Counted from the first letter of the stretch, positions 32,801-40,759 are shown. The stretch: 41,068 nucleotides of DNA from an uncultured Succinivibrionaceae bacterium (GCA_944389835.1 CALXNU010000010.1:1-41068), one strand, 5' to 3'. Notes: generated by a model not told the origin, from the letters alone. Made by a program: numbers and translations.

Positions 32801-34450
32801 CTTCAAGAAGGCTTCTTGCAAGTTTCCTGTGAAGGGGCTTTAAAATGTGCTTTAGAGCAAAATGTAGCCTTAGAGTACAATCAAAAATTAAGTATACCTT
32901 TGAAGATTGAGGCTCAAGATAGCGGACTTGGAAAGATTAGCTTACACTTTGAAAGTGAGACTTTTAAAGATCATGATGAAATCAACCTTGCTGTAATGCC
33001 AAGACAGGCTCAAGTGCTTCAAACTCACATAAATTTCTTAAAGCCTGGGCAAAAGGAAAGCGTTGATGTCACACAAGGTTTAAGTGAGGTTATCGCTTTA
33101 AGCTCTTCTTTAAATACCATTCCAGGCTTTAACCTTGAGACAATTAAAAAGCTAAGTGCTACACCTTATGTGTATACGCTTATGGATAAGGCAGCGCTCT
33201 TGCGTTTATCTCTCTTGCAAAATGAAGATCCTAAAGTTATTCAAGAGAATATTGATAATGTAAGTTTATTATCTTTATCTCAAGGTAACTTTGGCACTTC
33301 TTGGCAAGATTACAATCGCACTGAAAGCTTATATGCCATAGACTCCTTGCTATTAGCCTATGAAAGAGGTTTTGATGTAAGCTTAGATTTAATAAAAGCC
33401 ACTCTTAGCTCTTTAAAGCAAAACAGTCCCTATGGCTCAGCTTTTGAGAGAACCTATAGCAATTTAATCTTACTTAAGGCCAAAGAGAATATTGATGTAC
33501 AAGGCTTAAAGTATCTTTTTGATGAAGAAGAGATTAAAAATGTCCAAGCTTATGCAGCTCTCTCACAAATCTTTTATCTTACAGGAGATAAAGATAGAGC
33601 CTTAGAGGCGCTAAAGCGTGGCATGGTAGCTTTTGCTGAACATCAAGATCTTAAAGCTCAGCTTGAAAGAGCTCAAAATGATCATCAAAGACGCGATCTT
33701 GAACAGCTTTTAGGTGCTTTTGAAGAAGGTGCGTTAAATGATCTAAGTTTAGAGCTTACCTCCTTAATGCAAAGTGCTACTTTAATTGAAGATGAAACAA
33801 GCTTAAGTGAACTTGCACTAAAACTTGCCGCCTTCAATAGCAACTATCTAAGTCTACCTAAAGCTCAAAGCTTACTTGAGCTCTCTTTAGGGCAAAATGA
33901 GGTCAATAAACTTATCACCTATCCTGCAAAATTAGGTGCAGTTGAAGTGGTAAATGATGAAAAGCAAAATCTTTTTGCAAGCACTCAAGCTCTAGGCTAT
34001 CTAGTAAATGAAGAGGCTATCGCCAATGAAAAGCTTAACTTTACCAAAGAGTACTTTACCTTTGAGGGACAAAAGCTTGCTATCCCTACTAACCTTAAAG
34101 TTGGCGACAAGATAGTCGTGAAACTTAATTTAGATCACACTCTCCCGCAACGCGAGAAAATCTTAATTACCGATTATCTGCCAGCAGGCTTTAGTTTAGA
34201 AGGTGCACTTAAAGCTTCAGATTTAGCAAACTTCCCTGATGCTCATCCAAATGTAATTGAGCCTCAGGTGAGCGATGATAGACAGCTTATAACTTTAGTG
34301 TGGAATGATCACTTAAGCTATTACTATGTCTTACGTGCCACTCAAGAAGGTGTCTTTGCCATGCCCTCAAGCAGTGCACAAAGTAGCATCGACTCAAAGG
34401 TTTTAAGCACGAGTGAAAGTAAAGCTCAAGCCTTTAAAATTACTAAATAA
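29801..34450 (+). CDS. Bacterial alpha-2-macroglobulin of the thioester-less (YfaS) type
   Basis: The 1549-residue protein has a Sec signal peptide (hydrophobic LALSPLALALNQALAQ, cleavage near residue 28) and no lipobox, so it is expected in the periplasm. MG-type domains follow; FLDRDLLRPDETLHLSVY is near residue 375 and LPKFNGQMRLDLIAASENA near 940. The alpha-helical TED-like region is at about 1110-1400. Where thioester members have CxEQ, the sequence reads ATPYVYTLMDKAA, so no thioester can form. E. coli YfaS (1534 residues) also lacks it. The family traps proteases. AAGGAG lies before the ATG. It is a single-gene unit with a terminator at 34468-34497, and no pbpC is adjacent. Confidence 0.88.
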   Translation: MSKPYLNSKTLCILALSPLALALNQALAQDLSITKTLEHNESTPASFCTILSSELENDNELLKYVTLYHQGKKVPVSLQVSQRQLCISPLEHGKSYDLVLKHGLSAKDGSVLNEDFKTSFTISDAPSFLALERGQIITSQRDDQILVNARNVQNAKLYLYKINLNHLTALNLRDYLQNIQEPYNLSPMIREHGFFIKEIPLNFKGEKNSQESLKVSLKDQKEPLEPGLYYLILAADSLEFNPRELESLASLYQNSKTGLLSSKLLIKSDLALTTYKSNAGLNLSLRSFSDAKPISNATLSLISKSAEVLSETKTNKEGFASFNQELLQGKLGNSPAYIIAKSKDDLFAFDLNSDPLLLEGVKESSTNSSLKPLVFLDRDLLRPDETLHLSVYMRDLKGDSVLNNQYQLKILSPNGTVMGSYTLKDSGNGRYAYDYTLPKNATFGQWRFELYDLNDTLLESQNFEVRSYVPSRILAYITQNQDKSFTLEAQYAYGSPATLLNTQTNLKTYLDESPFEEFKDYHFGPSSDKAQEYTLEEVIATSPTDVDGQVLLNLDLKADLYPKIGLLSSQIFDENSQSTFANHLFKIPGSAPLVGVKREAKDGLVFNPILVNPQGELESGTVSWTLEKVITDYQYILKDGVWDYRQISIKRPADSGEVEIDKDDPKHSLISFNGEDGTYLLTLNYNGVETSYLDSLGFSVSSKLNAPDRLNLNLNAQTLKVDEDFTISFDSPFEGYGTLALGRNDIVSLKSFEVKKGYNRLEIPYDEKLFPRSSALITIYDENGAKSPGAKRLLGVCPLSFELKNKDLNISALLANSYESNQEIEIPIKISGQQKTDKLTVEGFLVDEGILTLSNYKQPNALDTLYDPKELGIKIYDSFGRLTSPLSAKGQGYGATYDEMGAAARAQSLQSLASLSTNAYSLRLDPITLENGEGVFKVKLPKFNGQMRLDLIAASENAIDNQSYDLQIKAPVVISPNLPTFLRKDDLLESSINLTATNEDLQEGFLQVSCEGALKCALEQNVALEYNQKLSIPLKIEAQDSGLGKISLHFESETFKDHDEINLAVMPRQAQVLQTHINFLKPGQKESVDVTQGLSEVIALSSSLNTIPGFNLETIKKLSATPYVYTLMDKAALLRLSLLQNEDPKVIQENIDNVSLLSLSQGNFGTSWQDYNRTESLYAIDSLLLAYERGFDVSLDLIKATLSSLKQNSPYGSAFERTYSNLILLKAKENIDVQGLKYLFDEEEIKNVQAYAALSQIFYLTGDKDRALEALKRGMVAFAEHQDLKAQLERAQNDHQRRDLEQLLGAFEEGALNDLSLELTSLMQSATLIEDETSLSELALKLAAFNSNYLSLPKAQSLLELSLGQNEVNKLITYPAKLGAVEVVNDEKQNLFASTQALGYLVNEEAIANEKLNFTKEYFTFEGQKLAIPTNLKVGDKIVVKLNLDHTLPQREKILITDYLPAGFSLEGALKASDLANFPDAHPNVIEPQVSDDRQLITLVWNDHLSYYYVLRATQEGVFAMPSSSAQSSIDSKVLSTSESKAQAFKITK

Positions 34451-34467
34451 AAGATAGAGTTATACTT

Positions 34468-34498
34468 AAAAAGCCTTAAGTTTTCTTAAGGCTTTTTT
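34468..34498. terminator. Intrinsic terminator between the alpha-2-macroglobulin gene and truB
   Basis: AAAAAGCCTTAAG pairs with CTTAAGGCTTTTTT around a TTTT loop. The flanking A-run and T-run make it work in both directions for the converging genes. Confidence 0.85.
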
Positions 34499-34502
34499 TA
34501 AT

Positions 34503-35444
34503 TTAGTCAAAAAAGTGCTCTAAATTTAACAGGCGCTTTGGAATTAAAAGATTATTTTCAACCGTGCACACGCCCATAAAACGCCCGTCAAAGCGCACTT
34601 GCACTAAATTATCAAATGAGGTTTTAACCTTAAAATCCCCTAGATCTTGTCTTATGCCGTGGCTTAGCTCCCTTGCCATATTCAAAGGTAAGTTTAAAGT
34701 AGGAAGCCTTGCTACTGCCAAATCTAAAGGATATAAAAGATGATCTAACTTTTGATAATTACCCTCTTTTTGACAAATCTCTGCAACCTCCTCTAATAAT
34801 GAGAGACTTATAATATCCGTAGGTAATCCTTCAACTTGAGTGCGTCTTAAATCACTTACATAAGCCCCTACCCCTAAGGCCTCACCAATATCTGCAATTA
34901 AAGTGCGAATATAGGTACCCTTTGAGCAATACACTTCAACTTTAAAAGTATTTTGCGTTTTCTCTAATAAATTTAATTCAAAAATAGTCACCCGACGAGA
35001 GGGGATCTCAACTTCTACCCCTTCCCTTGCATATTTATATAAAGCCTTACCTTGAACTTTAATGGCCGAATAAACAGGCGGCACCTGTACAATATCGCCT
35101 TTAAAACTCTCAAGCACACTCTCAAGTCGACTTGCTACATCCCCTACTTCACATTGACTTACAATCTCACCTTCTTTATCGCAAGTGGTGGTTCTCACAC
35201 CTAAAATCGCACTTGCAAGATAGCGCTTATTGCCTTCAAGGAAAAATGAGGAAAATTTAGTCGCCTCGCCCAAACAGATAGGTAACACCCCTGAGGCTTC
35301 AGGATCTAAAGATCCGGTATGACCTGCTTTTTGGGCTTTAAATAAGTTTCTAACCTTAATTAAAGCACCATTTGAGGAGATCCCCGTGGGCTTATCTAAT
35401 AAAACAATACCGTTAATATTTCTTAAATGTGCTTTTTTGACCAT
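34503..35444 (-). CDS. truB: tRNA pseudouridine-55 synthase TruB
   Basis: The 313-residue protein has GIVLLDKPTGISSN at the start and the catalytic motif AGHTGSLDPEASGVLP, whose Asp attacks U55. KVEVYCSKGTYIRTLI is the second family motif. A short PUA-like C-terminal domain follows. It modifies the T-loop of nearly all tRNAs. The usual rbfA and rpsO neighbours are not here; the gene stands alone. Confidence 0.96.
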   Translation of the reverse strand: MVKKAHLRNINGIVLLDKPTGISSNGALIKVRNLFKAQKAGHTGSLDPEASGVLPICLGEATKFSSFFLEGNKRYLASAILGVRTTTCDKEGEIVSQCEVGDVASRLESVLESFKGDIVQVPPVYSAIKVQGKALYKYAREGVEVEIPSRRVTIFELNLLEKTQNTFKVEVYCSKGTYIRTLIADIGEALGVGAYVSDLRRTQVEGLPTDIISLSLLEEVAEICQKEGNYQKLDHLLYPLDLAVARLPTLNLPLNMARELSHGIRQDLGDFKVKTSFDNLVQVRFDGRFMGVCTVENNLLIPKRLLNLEHFFD

Positions 35445-35552
35445 AAACTACAAGGGAAATAAAACCTAAGCTAAAATTGCCAAGATTATAGTCTATCTGT
35501 CCCTGCTTTTTAGCATATTTTTTAAGAGAATTTATATCGAGCCTCTGTTTAA

Positions 35553-36053
35553 TTAAGCTGAACCTTGTCTTTTAATGCCTTTAAGTAAATACTTCGTACC
35601 TCTTCCTTGACCTTCAGTTTTCACTATACCTCTTTTAACCATACTATTTAACAATTGTGTGGTTTTGGTTTTACCGAAGTCAAGGTGTGGCGCAATTTCA
35701 CTTATTGATTTAAGCACAGTTCTACTTAAAACACTATATACTTTTCTTTCATCTGCAGTTAGGTGTAAATGCTCCTCCCAAACTGGAAGCACAATGGTAA
35801 TAGAATTATCAAATACCTCAAATTTAGGTTGATTAAAACTATTAGCATACAAATGCTTGATGCGCAAAATACCGGTTCCAAATATTTCAATATCCAAGCA
35901 CGAGCTCTTTACATCTTCTAATCCTATGATCTTACCACTATCCTCAATCCCAAAATATATATCTCCGCCCTCATAATTTGCAAAAGCGCTAACGGTTTTT
36001 AAAAAAGTATTCGTAATAGACTCTTTAAACTCTATGTTTTTTGTTTCACGCAT
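35553..36053 (-). CDS. AlbA_2 (Schlafen-type) ATP-binding protein with large internal deletion
   Basis: From the ATG at 36053 (GAGG 8 bases upstream) the product is 166 residues. Residues 1-55 are an AlbA_2 N-terminus: RETKNIEFKESITNTFLKTV and FANYEGGDIYFGIEDSG. Right after DVKSSCLDIE the chain continues with IFGTGILRIKHLYANS and PKFEVFDNSI, which belongs to the ATPase-like part normally some 200 residues further on. A winged-helix C-terminus follows. Full-length relatives are about 380-480 residues. The frame is intact, so this reads as an in-frame internal deletion. Likely non-functional in ATP binding, though the HTH could still bind DNA. Confidence 0.7.
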   Translation of the reverse strand: MRETKNIEFKESITNTFLKTVSAFANYEGGDIYFGIEDSGKIIGLEDVKSSCLDIEIFGTGILRIKHLYANSFNQPKFEVFDNSITIVLPVWEEHLHLTADERKVYSVLSRTVLKSISEIAPHLDFGKTKTTQLLNSMVKRGIVKTEGQGRGTKYLLKGIKRQGSA

Positions 36054-36106
36054 AACCATTACCTCAATCCTCAATGATTAAATATACATAAAAATGCTCA
36101 TAAAAC

Positions 36107-36141
36107 CAATCGTATTTTTTACGACCGCAAATACACTCATT
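36107..36141. repeat. 35-base direct repeat, copy 1
   Basis: The copy begins CAATCGTATTTTTTACGACC and differs from copy 2 at one base (A for G near its end). It contains the small stem CGTA/TACG. It lies just upstream of the AlbA_2-type gene. Confidence 0.8.
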
Positions 36142-36293
36142 TTCAATCGTAATTCTCTCCCACCACCTCATTTTTGCATAGCGCATTTTTATAAAAATAA
36201 CATTTAAAATCATAGCGTTATATTTAAACTTAATCTTAAGCGTATCAATCAGGTACGGTTTAGCAAAAATCATGCGTAAAACACGCGCAAAAG

Positions 36294-36328
36294 CAATCGT
36301 ATTTTTTACGACCGCAAATACGCTCATT
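36294..36328. repeat. 35-base direct repeat, copy 2, flanked by an 11-base inverted repeat
   Basis: This copy lies 187 bases from copy 1, with 34 of 35 bases identical. It is framed by TAAAACACGCG (36277-36287) and CGCGTGTTTTA (36333-36343), which are perfect inverted repeats. Internally CGTATTT and AAATACG can pair. Copy 1 lacks the flanks. This could be a remnant of a palindromic repeat family or of duplicated coding DNA. Confidence 0.75.
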
Positions 36329-36518
36329 CTAACGCGTGTTTTATCTTGATAAAAGCCAAAATACATATAATTAACTGAAAAATCAAAATGTTATATCAAA
36401 CATATCATAAAAGATTGCGTTTTTTAGCTTAACAATGACTCTTCCTTAACTTTTTTGTGCTCAATTTGCTTAAAAACAAATTCATCTTACATCTAATTTA
36501 TTAGATTTTGTAAAAAAC

Positions 36519-36547
36519 TTGCCAAATTCCCTAAGTTTCGTTATTAT
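36519..36547 (+). promoter_or_regulatory. Promoter of the 4.5S RNA gene
   Basis: TTGCCA (36519-36524), 17 bases, TATTAT (36542-36547). A nearby TATAGT at 36545-36550 is an alternative -10. The start would be a few bases before the mature RNA, agreeing with 5' trimming by RNase P. Confidence 0.65.
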
Positions 36548-36560
36548 AGTCACGCTTTAT

Positions 36561-36672
36561 GGGGCTTTGACGGCTGTTTCGCACTCAGCCTAAAGTTAAT
36601 TGGTCAGGACCGGAAGGTAGCAGCCAGGCTTTAGCACTGAGGTGCAGAAAATGTGTCGCCAAGGCTCCACCC
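36561..36672 (+). ncRNA. ffs: 4.5S RNA (signal recognition particle RNA, small bacterial type)
   Basis: The conserved domain IV is plain: GGTCAGGACCGGAAGG and then AGCAGCC at 36602-36625, with the GGAA tetraloop and the Ffh-binding internal loop. The ends pair, GGGGCTTTG (36561-36569) with CAAGGCTCC (36660-36668), followed by ACCC. The length of about 112 bases matches E. coli (114). It binds Ffh and targets membrane proteins co-translationally. Confidence 0.96.
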
Positions 36673-36687
36673 ATCTAGGGGCCTTTT
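36663..36687 (+). terminator. Terminator of ffs, overlapping its 3' end
   Basis: GGCTCC (36663-36668) can pair with GGGGCC (36678-36683) around a 9-base loop, followed by TTTT. It competes with the closing stem of the RNA itself. The next start codon directly follows the T-run. Confidence 0.6.
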
Positions 36688-37938
36688 ATGGACAATAATC
36701 TTTACTTTCACGAACCGTCCCACTTTTCTAAAGAAGAATTTCAAAAGGCCGATCATCTGCAAGATTTTATTAAATATCTTGACAGTATGCCGCGTTTGTT
36801 TGCACCTAATATTAACCTTATTATTCGCCCGCGCGGTTTTGGCTTGACTTTAGCAATTGAAGCTATGGAGAAAATGCTCACCTGTGATGAACTTGAAGGT
36901 GAGAAAAAAGATGATCCTACCTTACAAATTGAAAAAAGCCCTGTCATTCGCCTCTCCTTAAAAAAAGTTAAAGCTAAAACCCCTTATGAATATGAAGAGG
37001 CCTTAATTAAAATTCTGCAAGGGCAAATGTGGCAACATCACCTTAAGAATTTAAAGCAAGCAAGAACCCATCCTAAGTTAGTTTTATCCGATCTTATTGA
37101 TGAGTTGTGGCTTAAATATCAAAAAAGTGTGGTAGTGCTCATTGATAATTACGACGTACCTTTTATTAATGCTTCAACTTTGCCGCCATCAGATCAAGAC
37201 GAAGCAATTGCTGTCTATCTTGATATGCTAAATGCAATCAAAAAATCAGGCACTAAGGTGCGTTTTGTACTTTTAACCGGGCACGTTAAATTTGAATTAG
37301 CCTCACAAATTGCCGAAGGTCTCCCGCAAGTTATAGATTTATCCTATCGCCCGCAAATCGATACCCTCTTTGGCTTTACCTTAGAAGAGGTAAAAGAGCA
37401 TTTTGCTTTAGAATTAAAACGCTTTGCACCACGTCAGGGAATTACGGTAAGTGAAATGCTTAAGGCGCTTAATGATTGCTATGGGCATTTTGTCTTTTCA
37501 GATCGGAAGATCCCCGTTTTATGCCCCGCCTCGGTTGCCGCCTGCTTTGAAAATGAAGGTTATCTTCTAACTTATATGGCAAATGGCGATTTTACCTTTT
37601 TAAAAACTGCCATTAAAAATAACGATGATGCTGATCTATCCTGGCTTACTAAAGATGGACAAGATGCTTTGTTTTACGATCATGTCCATTTAGCGCCTAA
37701 TGCTGATGAACTTGGCGTGCTTTTATTACAACTAGGTTTTGTCTCCATTGATAAAGTCACGATTACCACTGGAGAGAATTTTATTAATTATCGTTATCGC
37801 TTTGCGATGACTAATGAAGAAATGCGCCGTCTACTTAAAATCCTTTTAGGTAAAGCAGATCCTCGCTTAAGTACGGTACCTATTAATCCGCAAGTCTTAT
37901 GCGATGGCGCAGATGACTATGACTATCCTGAAAAATAA
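36688..37938 (+). CDS. AAA-ATPase-like protein (PF09820 type) with degenerate nucleotide site
   Basis: The 416-residue protein follows the pattern of the AAA-ATPase_like/DUF1703 family. The usual TRPRRFGKTL reads RPRGFGLTL, with Leu53 in place of the P-loop lysine, and the Walker B LIDEYD reads LIDNYD (Asn154). LLTGHVKFE corresponds to the sensor strand. The C-terminal PD-(D/E)XK nuclease domain of full-length relatives (500 or more residues) is not recognisable. The ATG directly follows the ffs terminator T-run. AGGGG, its only ribosome site, lies in the 3' arm of that hairpin. Ten bases separate it from the HAD gene, so the two are co-transcribed. Function unknown. Confidence 0.7.
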   Translation: MDNNLYFHEPSHFSKEEFQKADHLQDFIKYLDSMPRLFAPNINLIIRPRGFGLTLAIEAMEKMLTCDELEGEKKDDPTLQIEKSPVIRLSLKKVKAKTPYEYEEALIKILQGQMWQHHLKNLKQARTHPKLVLSDLIDELWLKYQKSVVVLIDNYDVPFINASTLPPSDQDEAIAVYLDMLNAIKKSGTKVRFVLLTGHVKFELASQIAEGLPQVIDLSYRPQIDTLFGFTLEEVKEHFALELKRFAPRQGITVSEMLKALNDCYGHFVFSDRKIPVLCPASVAACFENEGYLLTYMANGDFTFLKTAIKNNDDADLSWLTKDGQDALFYDHVHLAPNADELGVLLLQLGFVSIDKVTITTGENFINYRYRFAMTNEEMRRLLKILLGKADPRLSTVPINPQVLCDGADDYDYPEK

Positions 37939-37947
37939 GGTTTTATT

Positions 37948-38598
37948 ATGGCTTATGCATTCTTTGATATGGACGGTACCTTAATAGATGCTGATTCAAA
38001 TGAGCTCTTTTTCAATTACTTACAAGAAAAAGGTATTGTCGATCATACTTTTATTGAACCTTTAGATGAATTCCAACGCTTATATTATGAAGGGACCTTA
38101 AAAATTGACGATTTTATCGCCTATGCGGTAAAGCCGATGTTGCAATTTAATAAGCCTAAGCGTGATGAGATCATTTCAGATTTTATTGCCAATAAACTCT
38201 ATAAAGTAGTAAAAAAAGGTGCTTTTGAGGCTCTCTCATTCCATCAAGAGCGAGGCGATGAAATTTATATCGTTTCAGCAACAGTAGATTACATTGTAAA
38301 AGGTTTAGCCGATGCCCTAAAAATCCCCAATGTAATTGCCGCTCCCATTAAGGTTAATGAAAGTGGTTTTCTTGAAAATAAATTACTTGAGGAAGTGCCT
38401 TATCAAAAACATAAAGTCACGCGTATTTATAAGATGTTAGGCCAGGATCTCTCTTTATTAAAAGACTCTTATGCTTACGGGGATAGCATTAATGATAAAG
38501 AAATGCTTTTAATCTGTGAGCATAGAATTGGCGTCGATGCCACAGCTGAGCTTATTAATGCGGATATTGAAGATCTAAAGCTTACCTCTTGGAAGTAG
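37948..38598 (+). CDS. HAD-superfamily phosphatase, subfamily IB (SerB-like)
   Basis: The 216-residue protein has motif I FFDMDGTLIDADSN (nucleophile and acid Asp), motif II IVSATVDYIVKGLA, a Lys near KHKVTRIYKM, and motif III GDSINDKEML. The HAD-IB group includes phosphoserine phosphatase and related small-molecule phosphatases. It lacks an N-terminal ACT domain, so it is more like the YfhB/CicA type than SerB proper. It is 9 bases after the AAA-ATPase-like gene. Substrate unknown. Confidence 0.82.
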   Translation: MAYAFFDMDGTLIDADSNELFFNYLQEKGIVDHTFIEPLDEFQRLYYEGTLKIDDFIAYAVKPMLQFNKPKRDEIISDFIANKLYKVVKKGAFEALSFHQERGDEIYIVSATVDYIVKGLADALKIPNVIAAPIKVNESGFLENKLLEEVPYQKHKVTRIYKMLGQDLSLLKDSYAYGDSINDKEMLLICEHRIGVDATAELINADIEDLKLTSWK

Positions 38599-38610
38599 CA
38601 AATCTTAAAG

Positions 38611-38630
38611 ACCCTTGCTTTAGCAAGGGT
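38611..38630. terminator. Bidirectional hairpin between converging genes
   Basis: ACCCTTGCT pairs perfectly with AGCAAGGGT around TT. It ends at the stop codon of the leftward gene. T-runs are short. Confidence 0.6.
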
Positions 38631-39277
38631 TATACCTCACTTGTACCCTCTTTTCCTTGCATATTATTTGCAGCCCGACTCATCATCCCAAGCACTCTTG
38701 AGGCTTTCACACTTTGAGGTTGCAAGGCTGAGACTTCATCTACTGAATAGAGCTTAAAATTTTTTCTATCAATAAAGACTCTTGCTAACTGATCTTGCAT
38801 AAAGGGCGGCAAAATTCGATTATAACTTGCACCTAAGAAAAACCTGGGTTTATTCGTGCCACATTCGCGATAGACAATGGCACTTTTCTCGCCTATAAAG
38901 GGGATTAACTTCCACCAAAATTGCTTTTTCTCATCTAAGATCACCACCGCATAGGCCTCAACGATGATGGGATTAGGATCTTTTCTTAATTTTTTTCTTA
39001 AATTTAGAAAATATAAATACTTGCCTAAAACTAAGATCAAATAAGCCAAGCACAGGCCTTCTAAAACCTTTTGATAGACAAGAGCATTATAGGATTTAAA
39101 AAAGTCTTGTGAGCTTGAAGCTACCGTCACAAATACAAATAACGCTAACACCAAATAAAAGCCTAGACCTAGGCCTTTTTTAACGGTGGAGTCCACAATG
39201 TTATAATCAAAGCGCACCCCACTTTGCTTTAAGTATTGCGCACTGTAAACATGATCAGGTAGCTTTCTTTCTGCCAT
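38630..39277 (-). CDS. Membrane protein of unknown function, in the putP operon
   Basis: The 215-residue protein has two membrane segments, LGFYLVLALFVFVTVAS at about 37-53 and GLCLAYLILVLGKYLYFL at about 73-90. A cytoplasmic C-terminal domain of some 120 residues follows, with VEAYAVVILDEKKQFWW and FIGEKSAIVYRECG. It begins 3 bases after the putP stop, so it is co-expressed and may assist or regulate the transporter. I do not recognise the family. Confidence 0.65.
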   Translation of the reverse strand: MAERKLPDHVYSAQYLKQSGVRFDYNIVDSTVKKGLGLGFYLVLALFVFVTVASSSQDFFKSYNALVYQKVLEGLCLAYLILVLGKYLYFLNLRKKLRKDPNPIIVEAYAVVILDEKKQFWWKLIPFIGEKSAIVYRECGTNKPRFFLGASYNRILPPFMQDQLARVFIDRKNFKLYSVDEVSALQPQSVKASRVLGMMSRAANNMQGKEGTSEV

Positions 39278-39280
39278 AAA

Positions 39281-40759
39281 CTATCTATCTTTAACTTCGA
39301 CCCAAAATTGTCTTTCTAGTTTAGCAAAGAGCGCTACACTTGCATCGTCTTTTTTCAAAGTAAGTTTAGAGACTACAAAGATCGCAATTAAAGAGAAAAC
39401 AAAGCCTGGCACAATTGAGTAAAGATTTAAGAAATTGCCACTTTCCCAAACAATTACCGTCAACGCACCTACCACCATACCGGCAATGGCACCGTTTAGG
39501 TTCATATGCTTCCAGAATAAGGACACTAAAATGGTTGGACCAAAGGCCGCACCAAAGCCTGACCAAGCATAACTTACCAAACTTAAAATTCCAGAGTTAG
39601 GATCGGTGGCGATAATATAGGCAATACCTGCCACAATTAAGAGAGTTGCTCTGCCACACCAAATAAGCTCAGTTTGTGAGGCATGTGGTCTTATAAGTTT
39701 GCGATAAAAATCAGCAGTTAAAGTAGTTGAGGCCACAAGTAACTGACAGGAAAGAGTTGACATAATCGCCGCTAGAATTGCTGATAATAAAATACCTGCA
39801 ATCCAAGGGTTAAAGAGCACTTGGGTGACGATAACAAAGATCTGCTCTGGATTTGCTACATTAACCTCAGGGTGCTTTTGTGCAAAGGCTACACCATAGT
39901 AACCTACCAACACTGCACCTAAGAGACATAGGACCATCCAAGTTATGGAAATGCGTCTTGCACCTCCCATGCCACGCACAGATCCTGCGGCCATAAAGCG
40001 CACGAGAATGTGAGGCTGTCCCATATAGCCCAAACCCCAACCTACTAAGGATAAAAAGCCAATTAGGGTCATGCCTTCAAGGAAATTATCCATATCAGGA
40101 TTAAAGTCGCTTATAAGTTGATTTGCAACATCTAAACCGCCACAATCCATGATCATAATAACTGGAGTTAAAAGCAAAGCAAAAATCATTAAAGTTGCTT
40201 GCACGCAATCCGTCCAGCTTACAGCTAAAAAGCCACCTATAAAGACATAGAAAATAGTTGAGGCCGCACCAATTAATAAGGCATTTTTATAATCCATACT
40301 AAAGGTTTGCTCAAAAAGTCTTGCCGCTGATACCATGCCTGAGGCGCAATAGACCACAAAGAAAATTAAGATAATAAAGGCGGCAGCCACCGCGGTTACA
40401 CGATATTTATCGCAAAATCTTGCCGCAAAGTAATCAGGTAAAGTTAGAGCATCAGAGGCATTGGCAGTAAAAGATCTTAATCTTGCAGCCACAAACTTCC
40501 AATTACACCAAGAACCTACGGTAAGGCCAATTGCAATCCAGGCCTCAGAAATGCCTGATAAAAATAATGCTCCAGGCAAGCCCATTAAAAGCCAACCTGA
40601 CATATCAGAAGCACCAGCTGAAAGGCCAGTTACCACTCGCCCTAAGCTTCTGCCACCTAATACATAATCATTTAAAGACTTAGTCATGCGTGCGGCCACA
40701 ATACCGATAACCAGCATGAATAAAATATAGACAATAAAAGTCGTAGTAGTTGTGTACAT
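39281..40759 (-). CDS. putP: Sodium/proline symporter PutP
   Basis: The 492-residue SSS-family transporter has about 13 membrane segments. YVLGGRSLGRVVTGLSAGASDMSGWLLMG near the N-terminus and GAASTIFYVFIGGFLAVSWTDCVQ carry the sodium and proline site residues known from E. coli PutP (502 residues). It imports proline with Na+. The C-terminus is ordinary. An extended -10 lies about 40 bases upstream. The small membrane protein gene follows closely. Confidence 0.94.
   Translation of the reverse strand: MYTTTTTFIVYILFMLVIGIVAARMTKSLNDYVLGGRSLGRVVTGLSAGASDMSGWLLMGLPGALFLSGISEAWIAIGLTVGSWCNWKFVAARLRSFTANASDALTLPDYFAARFCDKYRVTAVAAAFIILIFFVVYCASGMVSAARLFEQTFSMDYKNALLIGAASTIFYVFIGGFLAVSWTDCVQATLMIFALLLTPVIMIMDCGGLDVANQLISDFNPDMDNFLEGMTLIGFLSLVGWGLGYMGQPHILVRFMAAGSVRGMGGARRISITWMVLCLLGAVLVGYYGVAFAQKHPEVNVANPEQIFVIVTQVLFNPWIAGILLSAILAAIMSTLSCQLLVASTTLTADFYRKLIRPHASQTELIWCGRATLLIVAGIAYIIATDPNSGILSLVSYAWSGFGAAFGPTILVSLFWKHMNLNGAIAGMVVGALTVIVWESGNFLNLYSIVPGFVFSLIAIFVVSKLTLKKDDASVALFAKLERQFWVEVKDR

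Noticed and set aside
36107..36328. CRISPR array
   Set aside because: Only two repeat copies with a 152-base gap, no regular spacers and no cas genes in the window.
36064..36366. A 100-codon leftward open frame between the AlbA_2-type gene and ffs
   Set aside because: It is made of the two 35-base repeats read in different frames, has no convincing ribosome site, and gives no recognisable domain. The repeats explain the open frame better than a gene.
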